Part shown: positions 19,240-26,552 of the stretch, one piece after another | How positions within the stretch are numbered: the first letter of the stretch is position 1 | Layout of the letters: the number at the start of each line of letters is the position of its first letter | Assembly: GCF_900114315.1 (NCBI RefSeq) | Contig: NZ_FOSQ01000005.1 | Location: 248,001 to 312,000 of the forward strand | Source: Falsiroseomonas stagni DSM 19981 | GTDB taxonomy: Bacteria; Pseudomonadota; Alphaproteobacteria; Acetobacterales; Acetobacteraceae | DNA: 64,000 nt | Direction: 5' to 3' | Translations under genes and position numbers: made by a program | The notes under the pieces: generated by a model | Databases searched by the model: none | Told to the model about the DNA's origin: nothing | Seen by the model: the letters and a program-made list of their open reading frames with translations, nothing else

Positions 19240-19289
19240 GCCCCCTCCTCCTGTTGGGGGAGAGGGCTGCCGGGGTCAGGCCAGGGGGT

Positions 19290-19622
19290 TCAGGCCAGGC
19301 CGGCGACGGCGGCGTCGCGGGTCGCGTGGATGCTCAGGATCTTGTCGAAGCCGCTGATCTCCAGCACTTCGCGCACCGGCGCCTGGGGGGAGGCGACGGC
19401 GAAGCTGCCGCCGCCGGCCTTGGCCTGCTTGGCGGCCTTCAGCAGCACGCGCAGCCCGGCGGAGGAGACGTAGTGGACCTCCGCCAGATCGGCCACGACC
19501 TTGGAGCCGCCTTCGAGCATGCCGAGGATGGCGCCTTCCGCCGCGGGCGCGGTCGCGGTGTCCAGCCGGCCCTTCAGGGCGGCGACCTTCACGCCGGAAA
19601 CGGAGCTTTCAGTGATGTCCAT
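19290..19622 (-). CDS. STAS-domain protein (anti-sigma-factor antagonist type)
   Basis: Single STAS domain of 110 residues. It has the beta-start VKVAALKGRLDTATAP and the conserved VVADLAEVHYVSSAGLRVLL, where a Ser of YVSSAG corresponds to the phosphorylated serine of SpoIIAA-like antagonists. Such proteins bind anti-sigma kinases and release a sigma factor or control a phosphatase pathway. No RsbW-like kinase or PP2C phosphatase gene lies in this window, so the partner is elsewhere. It lies 29 bp downstream of the GPP34-family gene on the same strand and is probably co-transcribed with it. Confidence 0.9.
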   Translation of the reverse strand: MDITESSVSGVKVAALKGRLDTATAPAAEGAILGMLEGGSKVVADLAEVHYVSSAGLRVLLKAAKQAKAGGGSFAVASPQAPVREVLEISGFDKILSIHATRDAAVAGLA

Positions 19623-19651
19623 GGAGCCTGTCCTGTCCTGTCCCGCGTGAC

Positions 19652-20302
19652 TTACACCATCGGCGCGTAGCGCGCGATCTGGGCATAGATTTCCCGGATC
19701 GCATCGGCGAGCGACCGGTTCAGCTCCTCGAGGTCCGCCACCGCGTCGATGCGGGGCTGCACGCGGTCGAGCTCCGCCGAGGAGAGCAGCAGGGAGAAGA
19801 GGCCGCCGGCACGGCAGAGGCCGATCAGCATCGAATCGCGGGGGTCGGGGATCTCGTCGTTGAAGAGCACGCCCATGATGCGCGCCTTCACCTCCCGCTC
19901 CTCCTTGTCCGAGATCACGGGGTAGCGGCGTTCCGGGAAGACCCAGAGGAAGCGGCCCTCGACGCGCTTGAGAATGCCCTTGGAGACCAGGCGGGCGAAG
20001 AGCGCCTCGCGGTAGTCATCGGCATCGGCGGCCAGCGTCTCGATCCAATGGCGGCTGTCCTGCGTCTCCGTCGCCGCGGCGATCTGCGCCAGCGCGCGAT
20101 CCTGCAGCGCATCGCCCGTCGGCGCGGGATTCACGACGTAGAGTCGCGCGGGGTCGGTATCGATGCGGCCCGCCAGCGCGAGTTCCGCGAGCACGGCGCC
20201 CGCGATGGCGAAATCGCCCGAGGGGGCGGCGCGTTCCTGCAGGCGCCCGGTCTCGTCATCCAGCATCAGGAGGAGGATTTCCTCCGGCATTGTCAGCGGC
20301 AT
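19652..20302 (-). CDS. GPP34 (GOLPH3/Vps74-like) family protein
   Basis: 216-residue protein with the GPP34 layout: MPEEILLLMLDDETGRL at the N-terminus, AIAGAVLAELALAGRI, then LFARLVSKGILKRVEGRFLW, YPVISDKEEREVKARI, and the C-terminal DSMLIGLCRAGGLFSLLLS stretch. Eukaryotic relatives bind phosphatidylinositol-4-phosphate on Golgi membranes and retain glycosyltransferases. Bacterial members are uncharacterised and best known from actinomycetes. Start ATG 20302 has AGGGAG about 12 bases upstream; ATG 20290 is an alternative. It is followed by the STAS gene. Any role at a membrane is inference from the family. Confidence 0.8.
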   Translation of the reverse strand: MPLTMPEEILLLMLDDETGRLQERAAPSGDFAIAGAVLAELALAGRIDTDPARLYVVNPAPTGDALQDRALAQIAAATETQDSRHWIETLAADADDYREALFARLVSKGILKRVEGRFLWVFPERRYPVISDKEEREVKARIMGVLFNDEIPDPRDSMLIGLCRAGGLFSLLLSSAELDRVQPRIDAVADLEELNRSLADAIREIYAQIARYAPMV

Positions 20303-20390
20303 GGCGTTTCCGCACTCCCTTGCCTGCCACATCCGGCAGCGCGGCAGGGTCGCGCGCGGCGGGGGGCAAGTCAACGCAAGCGCGGGATCG

Positions 20391-21422
20391 TCACGCGGGC
20401 ACGATGGCGGGCGCCTGGCCCGCGGCATCGATGAAGGCGGCAAGGCCATCGCGCACCACCGCGGGGTCGAGGTCGCGCAGGATGAAGACCAGGCGCGACC
20501 GCCGGGCCTCCCCTTCCGGCCAGGCGGCCAGGCGCTTCGGCGGGTGGAAGATGTGCTGCACGCCATGCACGGCGACGGGCCGGTCCTCTCCCACCAGGTC
20601 CAGGATGCCCTTCATGCGCAGCACCGCGGCGCCGCGCGTCATGGCGAGCATCTCCAGGAAGGTGGCGAGGCCGTCCCAGGGGAGCGGCGCGTCGAAGGTG
20701 AGGCAGAGCGCCTGGATGCGGGCGTCGTGGCGATTTGGGTCGTGGTGGTGGTGATGCCCGTGGTGGTGGGGCGCGGCGGCGCCGATCCAGGCGGCGACAT
20801 CGGGCGCCCTCACCGCGGGGTCATAGGGGCCGGCGGCCAGCAGCAGGGCGGGATCGATCGCGCCATGCGACGCGACCAGGATGGGCGCTACGGGGTTCAG
20901 CGCCGCCAGGCGATCGCGCAGCGCCGTGGTCGCTTCGGCCGGCGCGATGTCGGTCTTGGTCAGGACGATGCGGTCGGCGACGGCGGCCTGGCGCTGGGCT
21001 TCCGGCTGGGTGTCGAGCGTCGCGACGCCGGTCGCGGCATCGACCAGCGTGACGACTCCATCCAGCACGAAGCGCGCGCCGATGCGCGGGTCCGACATCA
21101 GCGTGTGCAGGATGGGGGCGGGGTCGGCCAGGCCCGTCGTCTCCACCACCACGCGCTTCACGGCCTGGCCGGCCAGCACGCGGTCCCAGAGGTTCTCCAG
21201 CGCCTGGGCCAGGTCGCCGCGGATGGTGCAGCAGAGGCAGCCGGCATTCAGCAGGACCGTGTCGCCATCCAGCCGATCCACCAGCAGGTGGTCCAGCCCG
21301 ACCTCCCCGAATTCGTTGATGAGCACGGCGGTGTCCGCCATGGCGGGGTGCTTCAGCAGGGCGTTCAGCAGCGTGGTCTTGCCGGCGCCGAGGAAGCCGG
21401 TGAGGACGGTGAGGGGGATCAT
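20391..21422 (-). CDS. CobW/COG0523 GTPase, putative zinc chaperone
   Basis: G3E-class GTPase of 343 residues. Walker A is GFLGAGKTTLL (residues 9-19), the metal-binding CxCC motif is GCLCCTIRGD (Cys62, Cys64, Cys65), and ETTGLADP and TKTD form the switch and guanine-specificity motifs. A histidine-rich insert (eight His, HHHGHHHHH pattern, near residue 240) precedes the CobW C-terminal domain. Members deliver Zn or Co to client metalloproteins. The start is coupled to the hisI stop (ATGA) and the pair is divergent from a Fur/Zur-family gene, which favours zinc over cobalt. Confidence 0.9.
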   Translation of the reverse strand: MIPLTVLTGFLGAGKTTLLNALLKHPAMADTAVLINEFGEVGLDHLLVDRLDGDTVLLNAGCLCCTIRGDLAQALENLWDRVLAGQAVKRVVVETTGLADPAPILHTLMSDPRIGARFVLDGVVTLVDAATGVATLDTQPEAQRQAAVADRIVLTKTDIAPAEATTALRDRLAALNPVAPILVASHGAIDPALLLAAGPYDPAVRAPDVAAWIGAAAPHHHGHHHHHDPNRHDARIQALCLTFDAPLPWDGLATFLEMLAMTRGAAVLRMKGILDLVGEDRPVAVHGVQHIFHPPKRLAAWPEGEARRSRLVFILRDLDPAVVRDGLAAFIDAAGQAPAIVPA

Positions 21423-21859
21423 CGGCCGTATAGAACCTCGGGATCGACCTCCGGCGCCGCGATGGTGGCGAGTTCGCCGTCGCGCAGCGCGCGGTAGAAG
21501 CAGGTGCGGCGGCCGGTGTGGCAGGCGACGCCGGACTGGTCGACCAGCGCCAGCAGGGTGTCGCCATCGCAATCCAGGCGGAGATCGACCAGGCGCTGCA
21601 CCTGGCCGGAGGTCTCCCCCTTGCGCCACAGCGCGGCTCGCGAGCGGGACCAGTAGCAGACGGTGCCGGTGGTCAGGGTCTCGGCGACCGCGGCGCGGTT
21701 CATCCAGGCCACCATCAGGACCTCACCCGTGTCATGCTGCTGCGTGACGCAGGTGACGAGGCCCTGGCTGTCGAAGCGGATGGCATCGAGCAGCAGGGCG
21801 CGGGCGGCGGGGTCGGGAAGGGCCCCGGCGGGGGAGGGGGGAGCGGATGTGCCGGTCAT
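21419..21859 (-). CDS. hisI: Phosphoribosyl-AMP cyclohydrolase
   Basis: 146-residue zinc- and Mg-dependent enzyme of histidine biosynthesis that opens the adenine ring of phosphoribosyl-AMP. The family motifs are VLMVAWMNRAAVAETL, VCYWSRSRAALWRKGETSG, DCDGDTLL (Mg-binding Asp residues and the first Zn Cys) and GVACHTGRRTCF (two further Zn Cys). All metal ligands are present, so it looks like the normal zinc form rather than a zinc-independent paralog. No other his genes are here. It is overlapped with the CobW gene, and its ATG lies only 2 bp from a 15-bp palindrome. Confidence 0.96.
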   Translation of the reverse strand: MTGTSAPPSPAGALPDPAARALLLDAIRFDSQGLVTCVTQQHDTGEVLMVAWMNRAAVAETLTTGTVCYWSRSRAALWRKGETSGQVQRLVDLRLDCDGDTLLALVDQSGVACHTGRRTCFYRALRDGELATIAAPEVDPEVLYGR

Positions 21860-21861
21860 GA

Positions 21862-21876
21862 TGATACACTATATCA
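21862..21876. promoter_or_regulatory. Candidate Zur operator between hisI and the Fur/Zur gene
   Basis: Inverted repeat TGATA-CACTA-TATCA with perfect 5-bp arms, in the 60-bp divergent region between hisI (minus) and the Fur/Zur gene (plus). Its AT-rich, TGATA...TATCA shape resembles published proteobacterial Zur boxes in general form. The minus-strand hexamer TATAGT at 21873-21868 inside it looks like a -10 element for hisI, so a bound repressor would block that promoter. Confidence 0.5.
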
Positions 21877-21919
21877 GGCCAGCGGCGTCTGACACCCGGC
21901 CGCGATACGGGGAATGGGC

Positions 21920-22450
21920 ATGAGTGACCATGCGGGGCACGCGCATCACGGGGCGCATCACGGGCATCCCCGGGGCGGCGACATCGAGGCGAGCCTGGAC
22001 CGCGCGGCGGCAACCTGCCTGGCGCGCGGGGCGCAGCTGACGGAATTGCGGCGCCAGGTGCTTCGCCTGGTGCTCGATTCGGCGCAGCCCATCGGGGCCT
22101 ATGCGCTGCTGGACCGGCTGCGCGGCGAAAGGCGGGGCGCCGCGCCGCCCACGGTGTATCGCGCGCTGGACTTCCTGATCGAGCATGGGCTGATCCACAA
22201 GATCGAGCGGCTGAACGCCTTCGTCGGCTGCGCGGAGGAGCCGGGCCATGGGCATACCCATGCGCATCCCCACCCCCACCAGTTCCTGATCTGCGGCCGC
22301 TGTGGCAGCACGGCGGAGGTCTGCGACGAGTCGGTTGCCGGCGCGGTGGCGGCCGCCGCGGGGCGCCTTGGCTTTCATGTTCACCGCACGACAGTGGAAG
22401 TCGAGGGAATTTGCGCGCATTGTCATGATACGAAATCCACTTCCGGTTGA
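21920..22450 (+). CDS. zur: Fur-family transcriptional repressor, Zur-like
   Basis: 176-residue Fur-family metalloregulator. A His-rich N-terminus (HAGHAHHGAHHGH) precedes the winged helix (LTELRRQVLRLVL, then PPTVYRALDFLIEHGLIHKI with the DNA-recognition helix). The dimerisation domain has metal ligands: HQFLICGRCG and the C-terminal CAHCHD provide two CxxC structural-zinc pairs, and the HGHTHAHPHPH run supplies further His. ATG 21914 is possible, but ATG 21920 has the GGGGA site at a usable distance. Zur rather than Fur is inferred from the zinc-linked neighbours hisI and cobW across the shared promoter. Confidence 0.85.
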   Translation: MSDHAGHAHHGAHHGHPRGGDIEASLDRAAATCLARGAQLTELRRQVLRLVLDSAQPIGAYALLDRLRGERRGAAPPTVYRALDFLIEHGLIHKIERLNAFVGCAEEPGHGHTHAHPHPHQFLICGRCGSTAEVCDESVAGAVAAAAGRLGFHVHRTTVEVEGICAHCHDTKSTSG

Positions 22451-22548
22451 CGGCCGTTCCTGTTTTCCGAGCGAAACTATTGGAAAGTCAGTAAATCTTC
22501 TGTTTTTGCGATCATTGCAATGAAGTTCCGGTCTGGCAGAACGGCGCC
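22451..22548 (+). promoter_or_regulatory. AT-rich upstream region of the winged-helix regulator
   Basis: This 98-bp gap is markedly AT-richer than its surroundings (22480-22525) and ends at a winged-helix gene. It contains the perfect 10-bp palindrome CATTGCAATG at 22513-22522, a plausible autoregulatory operator. A clear -35/-10 pair could not be fixed. Confidence 0.35.
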
Positions 22549-22905
22549 ATGAAGAAGAGTGCTGATTGGCTGGCACGGCGCGAGGCAGCGCTGGCGCTTC
22601 TGAGACGCTTGCGGGAGGTCGACCAGCGTGTGGGTGTCAAGAACAGCCGCATCGCTTTCGACATCGCGTTGCTGTTCTACGAAGGCGCGGCGGCATCGCC
22701 GGCCGCGCTATCCGTCGACCAGATCGCGGCGCTGACCGGCTACAGCGGCCCGACCGTCCGCCTGGTCCTGAAGCGCCTGATGGAAGGCGAGACGATCACC
22801 ACCAGTAGGCGCGTTGGCAAGACACAACTCTATGAGATGACGCCGAAGGGCCGCAGCGGCTTCGACGAATACGTCACCGCCCTGCTCGAATTCAACGCGG
22901 GCTGA
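22549..22905 (+). CDS. MarR-like winged helix-turn-helix regulator
   Basis: Small DNA-binding protein of 118 residues. After a charged N-terminal helix (SADWLARREAALALLRRLRE) and FDIALLFYEGAA comes the helix-turn-helix VDQIAALTGYSGPTVRLVLKRL, followed by a wing ITTSRRVGKTQLYEMTPKG, the pattern of MarR or related family members. No effector domain is present. It is a single gene downstream of the zur gene, 98 bp apart, and convergent with metC. Target genes are unknown; autoregulation through the upstream CATTGCAATG palindrome is possible. Confidence 0.8.
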   Translation: MKKSADWLARREAALALLRRLREVDQRVGVKNSRIAFDIALLFYEGAAASPAALSVDQIAALTGYSGPTVRLVLKRLMEGETITTSRRVGKTQLYEMTPKGRSGFDEYVTALLEFNAG

Positions 22906-23083
22906 CGGGCGTCCGGTATTCTGACCGGGGGTGAGAGCGCGATCTGGAATACCGAAGGCGTTTCCCCCCCCCGCGATCCGGCGCGGTGTTCTTGCCGCCG
23001 GGATTAAGCGACCGGCCGGCTGGTATTTTAACGGGCTGCCCGCGCGGGCGGGGGAGGCCGTCCCGACCCCCCCCTTCCTTTCA

Positions 23084-24289
23084 TCAGCGCGGCAGCAGGT
23101 CCAGGGCCTGTTCCAGATCGGCGATGATGTCCGCCACATCCTCCAGCCCGATATGCAGGCGCACCGCCTGGCCGGGCAGGGGCGCGGAGACGGAGCGGCT
23201 CAGGCTCGCATTGGTCGGCAGGGCCAGGCTTTCATACCCGCCCCAGCTCGCGCCGATCCCGAACAGCTTGAGGCCGTCCACGAAGCGGAAGGCGTCCGCC
23301 TCGCTGTAGCGGGGCTGCAGCACGATGCCGAACAGGCTGCAGGCGCCGGTGAAGTCCCGCTTCCACAATTCGTGGCCCGGCGCGCCGGGCAAAGCGGGGT
23401 GGCGGACTTCCAGCACCTCCGGCCGGCCGGCCAGCCATTCGGCGACGATCAGCGCGCTTTCCTCCTGGTGGGCCAGGCGGACCGGCATGGTGCGCACGCC
23501 GCGCAGCGCCAGCCAGCAATCATCGGGGCTGGCATAGTGGCCCATGGCGGAGGCGGCGGCGCGGATGATGAGGTGATGGTCCCGGCTGTTCACCGTGACG
23601 CTGCCCAGCAGGATATCGGAATGCCCGCCGACATATTTCGTCAGTGCCTGGATGGAGACGTCGCAGCCATGGGCGAAGGGCTGGAAGTGGTGGATGCCCC
23701 AGGTGTTGTCGATCATGCTGACCGCGCCGTGCTTCTTCGCGACCGCCGTCAGCGCGGGGACGTCCTGCACCTCGAATGTGTGGGAGCCGGGGCTTTCGAG
23801 GTAGAGGACCTTCGTGTTCGCGGTCCAGAGCGCCTCCAGCGCCCCCGCATCGATGCAGGGGTCGTAGAAGACCGTCTCGATCCCCCAGCCCTTCATCAGC
23901 CCCTCCGCGATCGACCGCGCGGGGCCATAGGCGCTGTCCGGCATCAGGCAGCGGTCACCGGCCTTGAGGAAGGCCAGCAGCGGCACGGCGACGGCGGCCA
24001 GGCCGGTGCCGGTGATGGTGCAATGGGTGCCGCCCTCGATCTCCGCCACCACATCTTCCAGGGCGTAGTGGGTCGGGCCGCCCTGGGTGCCATAGGTCAT
24101 CACCCGGTCGAAGCGGTGCTTCGCATTGTCGATGCGCGCCTGGCAGGAGGGCGCGGTGACGGTGGAGCCGCGATGCACCGGCGGGTTGACGAAGCCGAGC
24201 GTGCGGATCCCGGGGCGCGCGGCGTGGGACATGCGGGTCGCGAAGGCGTGCGCGCCGTGACCGGTCTTGGAGGCTGAATCGTCGGGCAT
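23084..24289 (-). CDS. metC: Cystathionine beta-lyase (PLP-dependent trans-sulfuration enzyme)
   Basis: PLP enzyme of 401 residues in the Cys/Met metabolism family, expected to convert cystathionine to homocysteine, pyruvate and ammonia. Family marks are RFDRVMTYGTQGGPTHYALE, GTGLAAVAVPLLAFLKAGD, VSMIDNTWGIHHFQP, the PLP lysine in ALTKYVGGHSDILLGSV, and the C-terminal LHIGLEDVADIIADL. The sequence type (alphaproteobacterial MetC) favours beta-lyase over gamma-synthase. Its ATG overlaps the upstream sulfurtransferase stop by one base (TGATG). It is the last gene of a four-gene sulfur-linked operon. Confidence 0.93.
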   Translation of the reverse strand: MPDDSASKTGHGAHAFATRMSHAARPGIRTLGFVNPPVHRGSTVTAPSCQARIDNAKHRFDRVMTYGTQGGPTHYALEDVVAEIEGGTHCTITGTGLAAVAVPLLAFLKAGDRCLMPDSAYGPARSIAEGLMKGWGIETVFYDPCIDAGALEALWTANTKVLYLESPGSHTFEVQDVPALTAVAKKHGAVSMIDNTWGIHHFQPFAHGCDVSIQALTKYVGGHSDILLGSVTVNSRDHHLIIRAAASAMGHYASPDDCWLALRGVRTMPVRLAHQEESALIVAEWLAGRPEVLEVRHPALPGAPGHELWKRDFTGACSLFGIVLQPRYSEADAFRFVDGLKLFGIGASWGGYESLALPTNASLSRSVSAPLPGQAVRLHIGLEDVADIIADLEQALDLLPR

Positions 24290-25140
24290 CAGGATGCGCT
24301 CGTCTCTTTCGGGGTTTCGGGACGGCCGGCCCATTCGGTCCAGGATCCGTCATAGACACTCGGCTCCGGCAGCCCGGCGCGCAGCGCGCCGAGCGTCAGC
24401 ACCGTGGCGGTGACGCCGGAGCCGCAGGAGGTGACGATGGGGCGTTCGCCATCGGCGCCGCGGGCGGCGAACAGGGCCTTGAGCGTCGCCACATCCTTCA
24501 TCGTGCCATCGGGGTTCACGATGTCCGCCGCCGGCAGGCTGGCCGCGCCGGGCATGTGGCCGGAGGGCAGGCCGGCGCGGGGTTCCGGCGCCGTGCCGTC
24601 GAAGCGGGCCTTGCTGCGGGCATCGAGGATCAGGGCCTCTCCCCCGCCCTGGCGGACGATTCGCTTGATGTCGCCGATCCCGGCCAGGCGCTTCGCCACC
24701 ATGTCGGGGATGAAGGTCGCGGGCGTCGCATCCGGCGCATCGCCGGTCTCGACCGGGCGGCCTTCGCGCTGCCATTTGGGCAGCCCGCCATCCAGCACGG
24801 CGGCGCGCTCATGCCCGAACAGCCGCATCATCCACCAGCCGCGGGGCGAGGCGCGGAGCCCGTGCTGGTCGTAGAAGACCACGCGCGTGTCGTTGGAAAC
24901 GCCGAGCGCGCCGATCATCTTGGCGAAATGCGCGGGGGTCGGGACCATGTGCGGCAGGTCCGTGTGGGGATCGGCGATCCTGTCGATGTTGAACAGCCTG
25001 GCGCCGGGCAGGTGGGCGCTTCGGAAGCCGTCCGGCGCGTTGCCCTTCTCGGTCGGCAGATAGGTGGTGCAGTCCAGCACCACGAGATCGGGCTTGCCGA
25101 GTTCGGCGGCCAGCCATTCGGTGGAGACGAGGTTATCCAT
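24289..25140 (-). CDS. sseA: 3-mercaptopyruvate sulfurtransferase (two rhodanese domains)
   Basis: Cytoplasmic sulfurtransferase of 283 residues that moves sulfur from 3-mercaptopyruvate to an acceptor. There are two rhodanese domains. The first is catalytically silent, with GVSNDTRVVFYDQHG in it; the second contains the active Cys239 in VTSCGSGVTA, and CGSGVT is the mercaptopyruvate-type loop. SGHMPGAASLPA is the usual second-domain signature. It lies 5 bp downstream of the AlaX gene and couples into metC, so cysteine-derived sulfur handling is a shared theme. Confidence 0.94.
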   Translation of the reverse strand: MDNLVSTEWLAAELGKPDLVVLDCTTYLPTEKGNAPDGFRSAHLPGARLFNIDRIADPHTDLPHMVPTPAHFAKMIGALGVSNDTRVVFYDQHGLRASPRGWWMMRLFGHERAAVLDGGLPKWQREGRPVETGDAPDATPATFIPDMVAKRLAGIGDIKRIVRQGGGEALILDARSKARFDGTAPEPRAGLPSGHMPGAASLPAADIVNPDGTMKDVATLKALFAARGADGERPIVTSCGSGVTATVLTLGALRAGLPEPSVYDGSWTEWAGRPETPKETSAS

Positions 25141-25145
25141 CGGCG

Positions 25146-25862
25146 TCAGTCCCCCAGCACGATGTGGATGCGCCGGTTCTGCCGGCCCTTGCTTTCAAGC
25201 TTCGTCACCTCGACCCGCCCGATCTCCCCGGTGCTGCGCACATGCGTGCCGCCGCAGGGCTGGAGGTCGATGGGGGCGTCTTCCGTCCCGATGCGCACCA
25301 GGCGCACGCGGCCCGCGCCGCGGGGCGGCTGGACGGAGAGGGTGCGGACCAGCGTCGGGTTCGCATCCAGCTCCTCCTCCGTGATCCAGGTCGTGGAGAT
25401 GGGATGGTCCGCGGCGACGAGTTCCGCGAGCTTCTCCGTGAACCACTCCTTCGCCGGCGGCTCCGCGAGATCGACGTCGAGGCGCGACTTCTCCGCGCCG
25501 ATCTGGTTTCCCGTGGCGTAGATGCCCGGGAGGATGCTGCACAGCAGGTGCAGCGTGGTGTGCATGCGCATGTGCCGGTGGCGGCGCGCCCAGTCGAGCG
25601 TGAGGGTGACGGTGGCGCCGACCGGCGGCGTGGCGCTGCCCGGGGCCAGGCCGTGCAGGATGGCGCCGGCCTCGCCCTTGATGGCTTCCGCGATCACCGC
25701 CTCCCCATCCGCCCAGCGCATGGTGCCGCTGTCCCCGGGCTGGCCGCCGCTGCGGGCATAGAGGCAGGTGCGGTCGAGAAGGACTCCCTTCTCCTCCACC
25801 GCGACGACGGTCGCGCTGCATTCGCGGAGGTAGGCGTCTTCGGTGAACAGCTGATCGGTCAT
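25146..25862 (-). CDS. alaX: Free-standing alanyl-tRNA editing protein, AlaX type
   Basis: 238-residue stand-alone editing domain that removes wrongly attached serine or glycine from tRNA-Ala. It resembles the AlaRS C-terminal editing module: an N-terminal beta-barrel with LYARSGGQPGDSG (the GGQxxDxG motif) and the zinc site formed by HMRMHTTLHLL (HxxxH) plus CGGTHVRSTGEIG (Cys and His). The frame continues 17 codons upstream, but ATG 25862 forms an ATGA overlap with the Nudix stop and fits family length. It belongs to the Nudix-AlaX-SseA-MetC transcription unit. Confidence 0.93.
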   Translation of the reverse strand: MTDQLFTEDAYLRECSATVVAVEEKGVLLDRTCLYARSGGQPGDSGTMRWADGEAVIAEAIKGEAGAILHGLAPGSATPPVGATVTLTLDWARRHRHMRMHTTLHLLCSILPGIYATGNQIGAEKSRLDVDLAEPPAKEWFTEKLAELVAADHPISTTWITEEELDANPTLVRTLSVQPPRGAGRVRLVRIGTEDAPIDLQPCGGTHVRSTGEIGRVEVTKLESKGRQNRRIHIVLGD

Positions 25863-26515
25863 GCTGAAGGAATCCATTCGGCGCGCAGTCGCGCGCGGTT
25901 CAGTTGCAGCCACATGAGGGAGAGCGCGGCGGGCGCGTTCTCGATCCGGTTTTCCGCCACCAGGCGGAAGGCGTCCTCGGCGGGCAGGGTGAGGACGCGA
26001 GTCTCCTCATTCTCCGACACCAGGCCATGGGTGGTGGCGTTGCCGGCGGAGAGGTCCACCTGGCCGCAGAAGAAATGCACGACCTCATCGCAGCCGCCCT
26101 GCATCAGCATGAAGCGGCCGATCGGCGCCATGGCGCGGGCGGTGAGGCCGGTTTCCTCCGCCAGTTCGCGGCGGGCGGAGGCTTCCGCATCCTCACCGGC
26201 TTCCAGCAGCCCGGCGGGGCATTCGGTCATGACGGGCGCCATGCCGGCGGAGAGCGCGGGCAGGCGGAACTGCTCGATCAGCGCGACGCGGTCGGTGGCG
26301 GGGTCATAGGGCAGGACCAGCACGCCCTGGCCGCGGCGCCACAATTCCCAGGTCAGGATGCCGGAGGGCGCGCCATCGAAGCGCGTGTAGCGGAAGCGGA
26401 CGCGTTGCAGGGCGAAGCGCTGCGCCCAGACGACCTCATCCTCCAGGATATCAAGCCCGGGATGGGGCGGGATGGGGGGGGCCTTGGGATGACGCGGCGG
26501 TGGGGTGGCGCTCAT
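25859..26515 (-). CDS. Nudix hydrolase, ADP-ribose pyrophosphatase type
   Basis: 218-residue hydrolase with the Nudix box GLLEAGEDAEASARRELAEE followed by TGL (consensus Gx5Ex7REUxEExGU intact). Upstream lies VLVLPYDPATDRVALIEQFRLPAL, the segment common to ADP-ribose and nucleoside-sugar pyrophosphatases of the TrgB/NudF group. Downstream, GGCDEVVHFFCGQVDLS fits the same group. It probably cleaves ADP-ribose or a related NDP-sugar to AMP or NMP and a phosphosugar. The proline-rich N-terminal 25 residues are probably unstructured. First gene of the four-gene minus-strand operon, divergent from the EamA transporter. Confidence 0.9.
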   Translation of the reverse strand: MSATPPPRHPKAPPIPPHPGLDILEDEVVWAQRFALQRVRFRYTRFDGAPSGILTWELWRRGQGVLVLPYDPATDRVALIEQFRLPALSAGMAPVMTECPAGLLEAGEDAEASARRELAEETGLTARAMAPIGRFMLMQGGCDEVVHFFCGQVDLSAGNATTHGLVSENEETRVLTLPAEDAFRLVAENRIENAPAALSLMWLQLNRARLRAEWIPSA

Positions 26516-26552
26516 GAGCCAGCGACCGTAGCTTCGGGGGCCAGGAAGGTCC

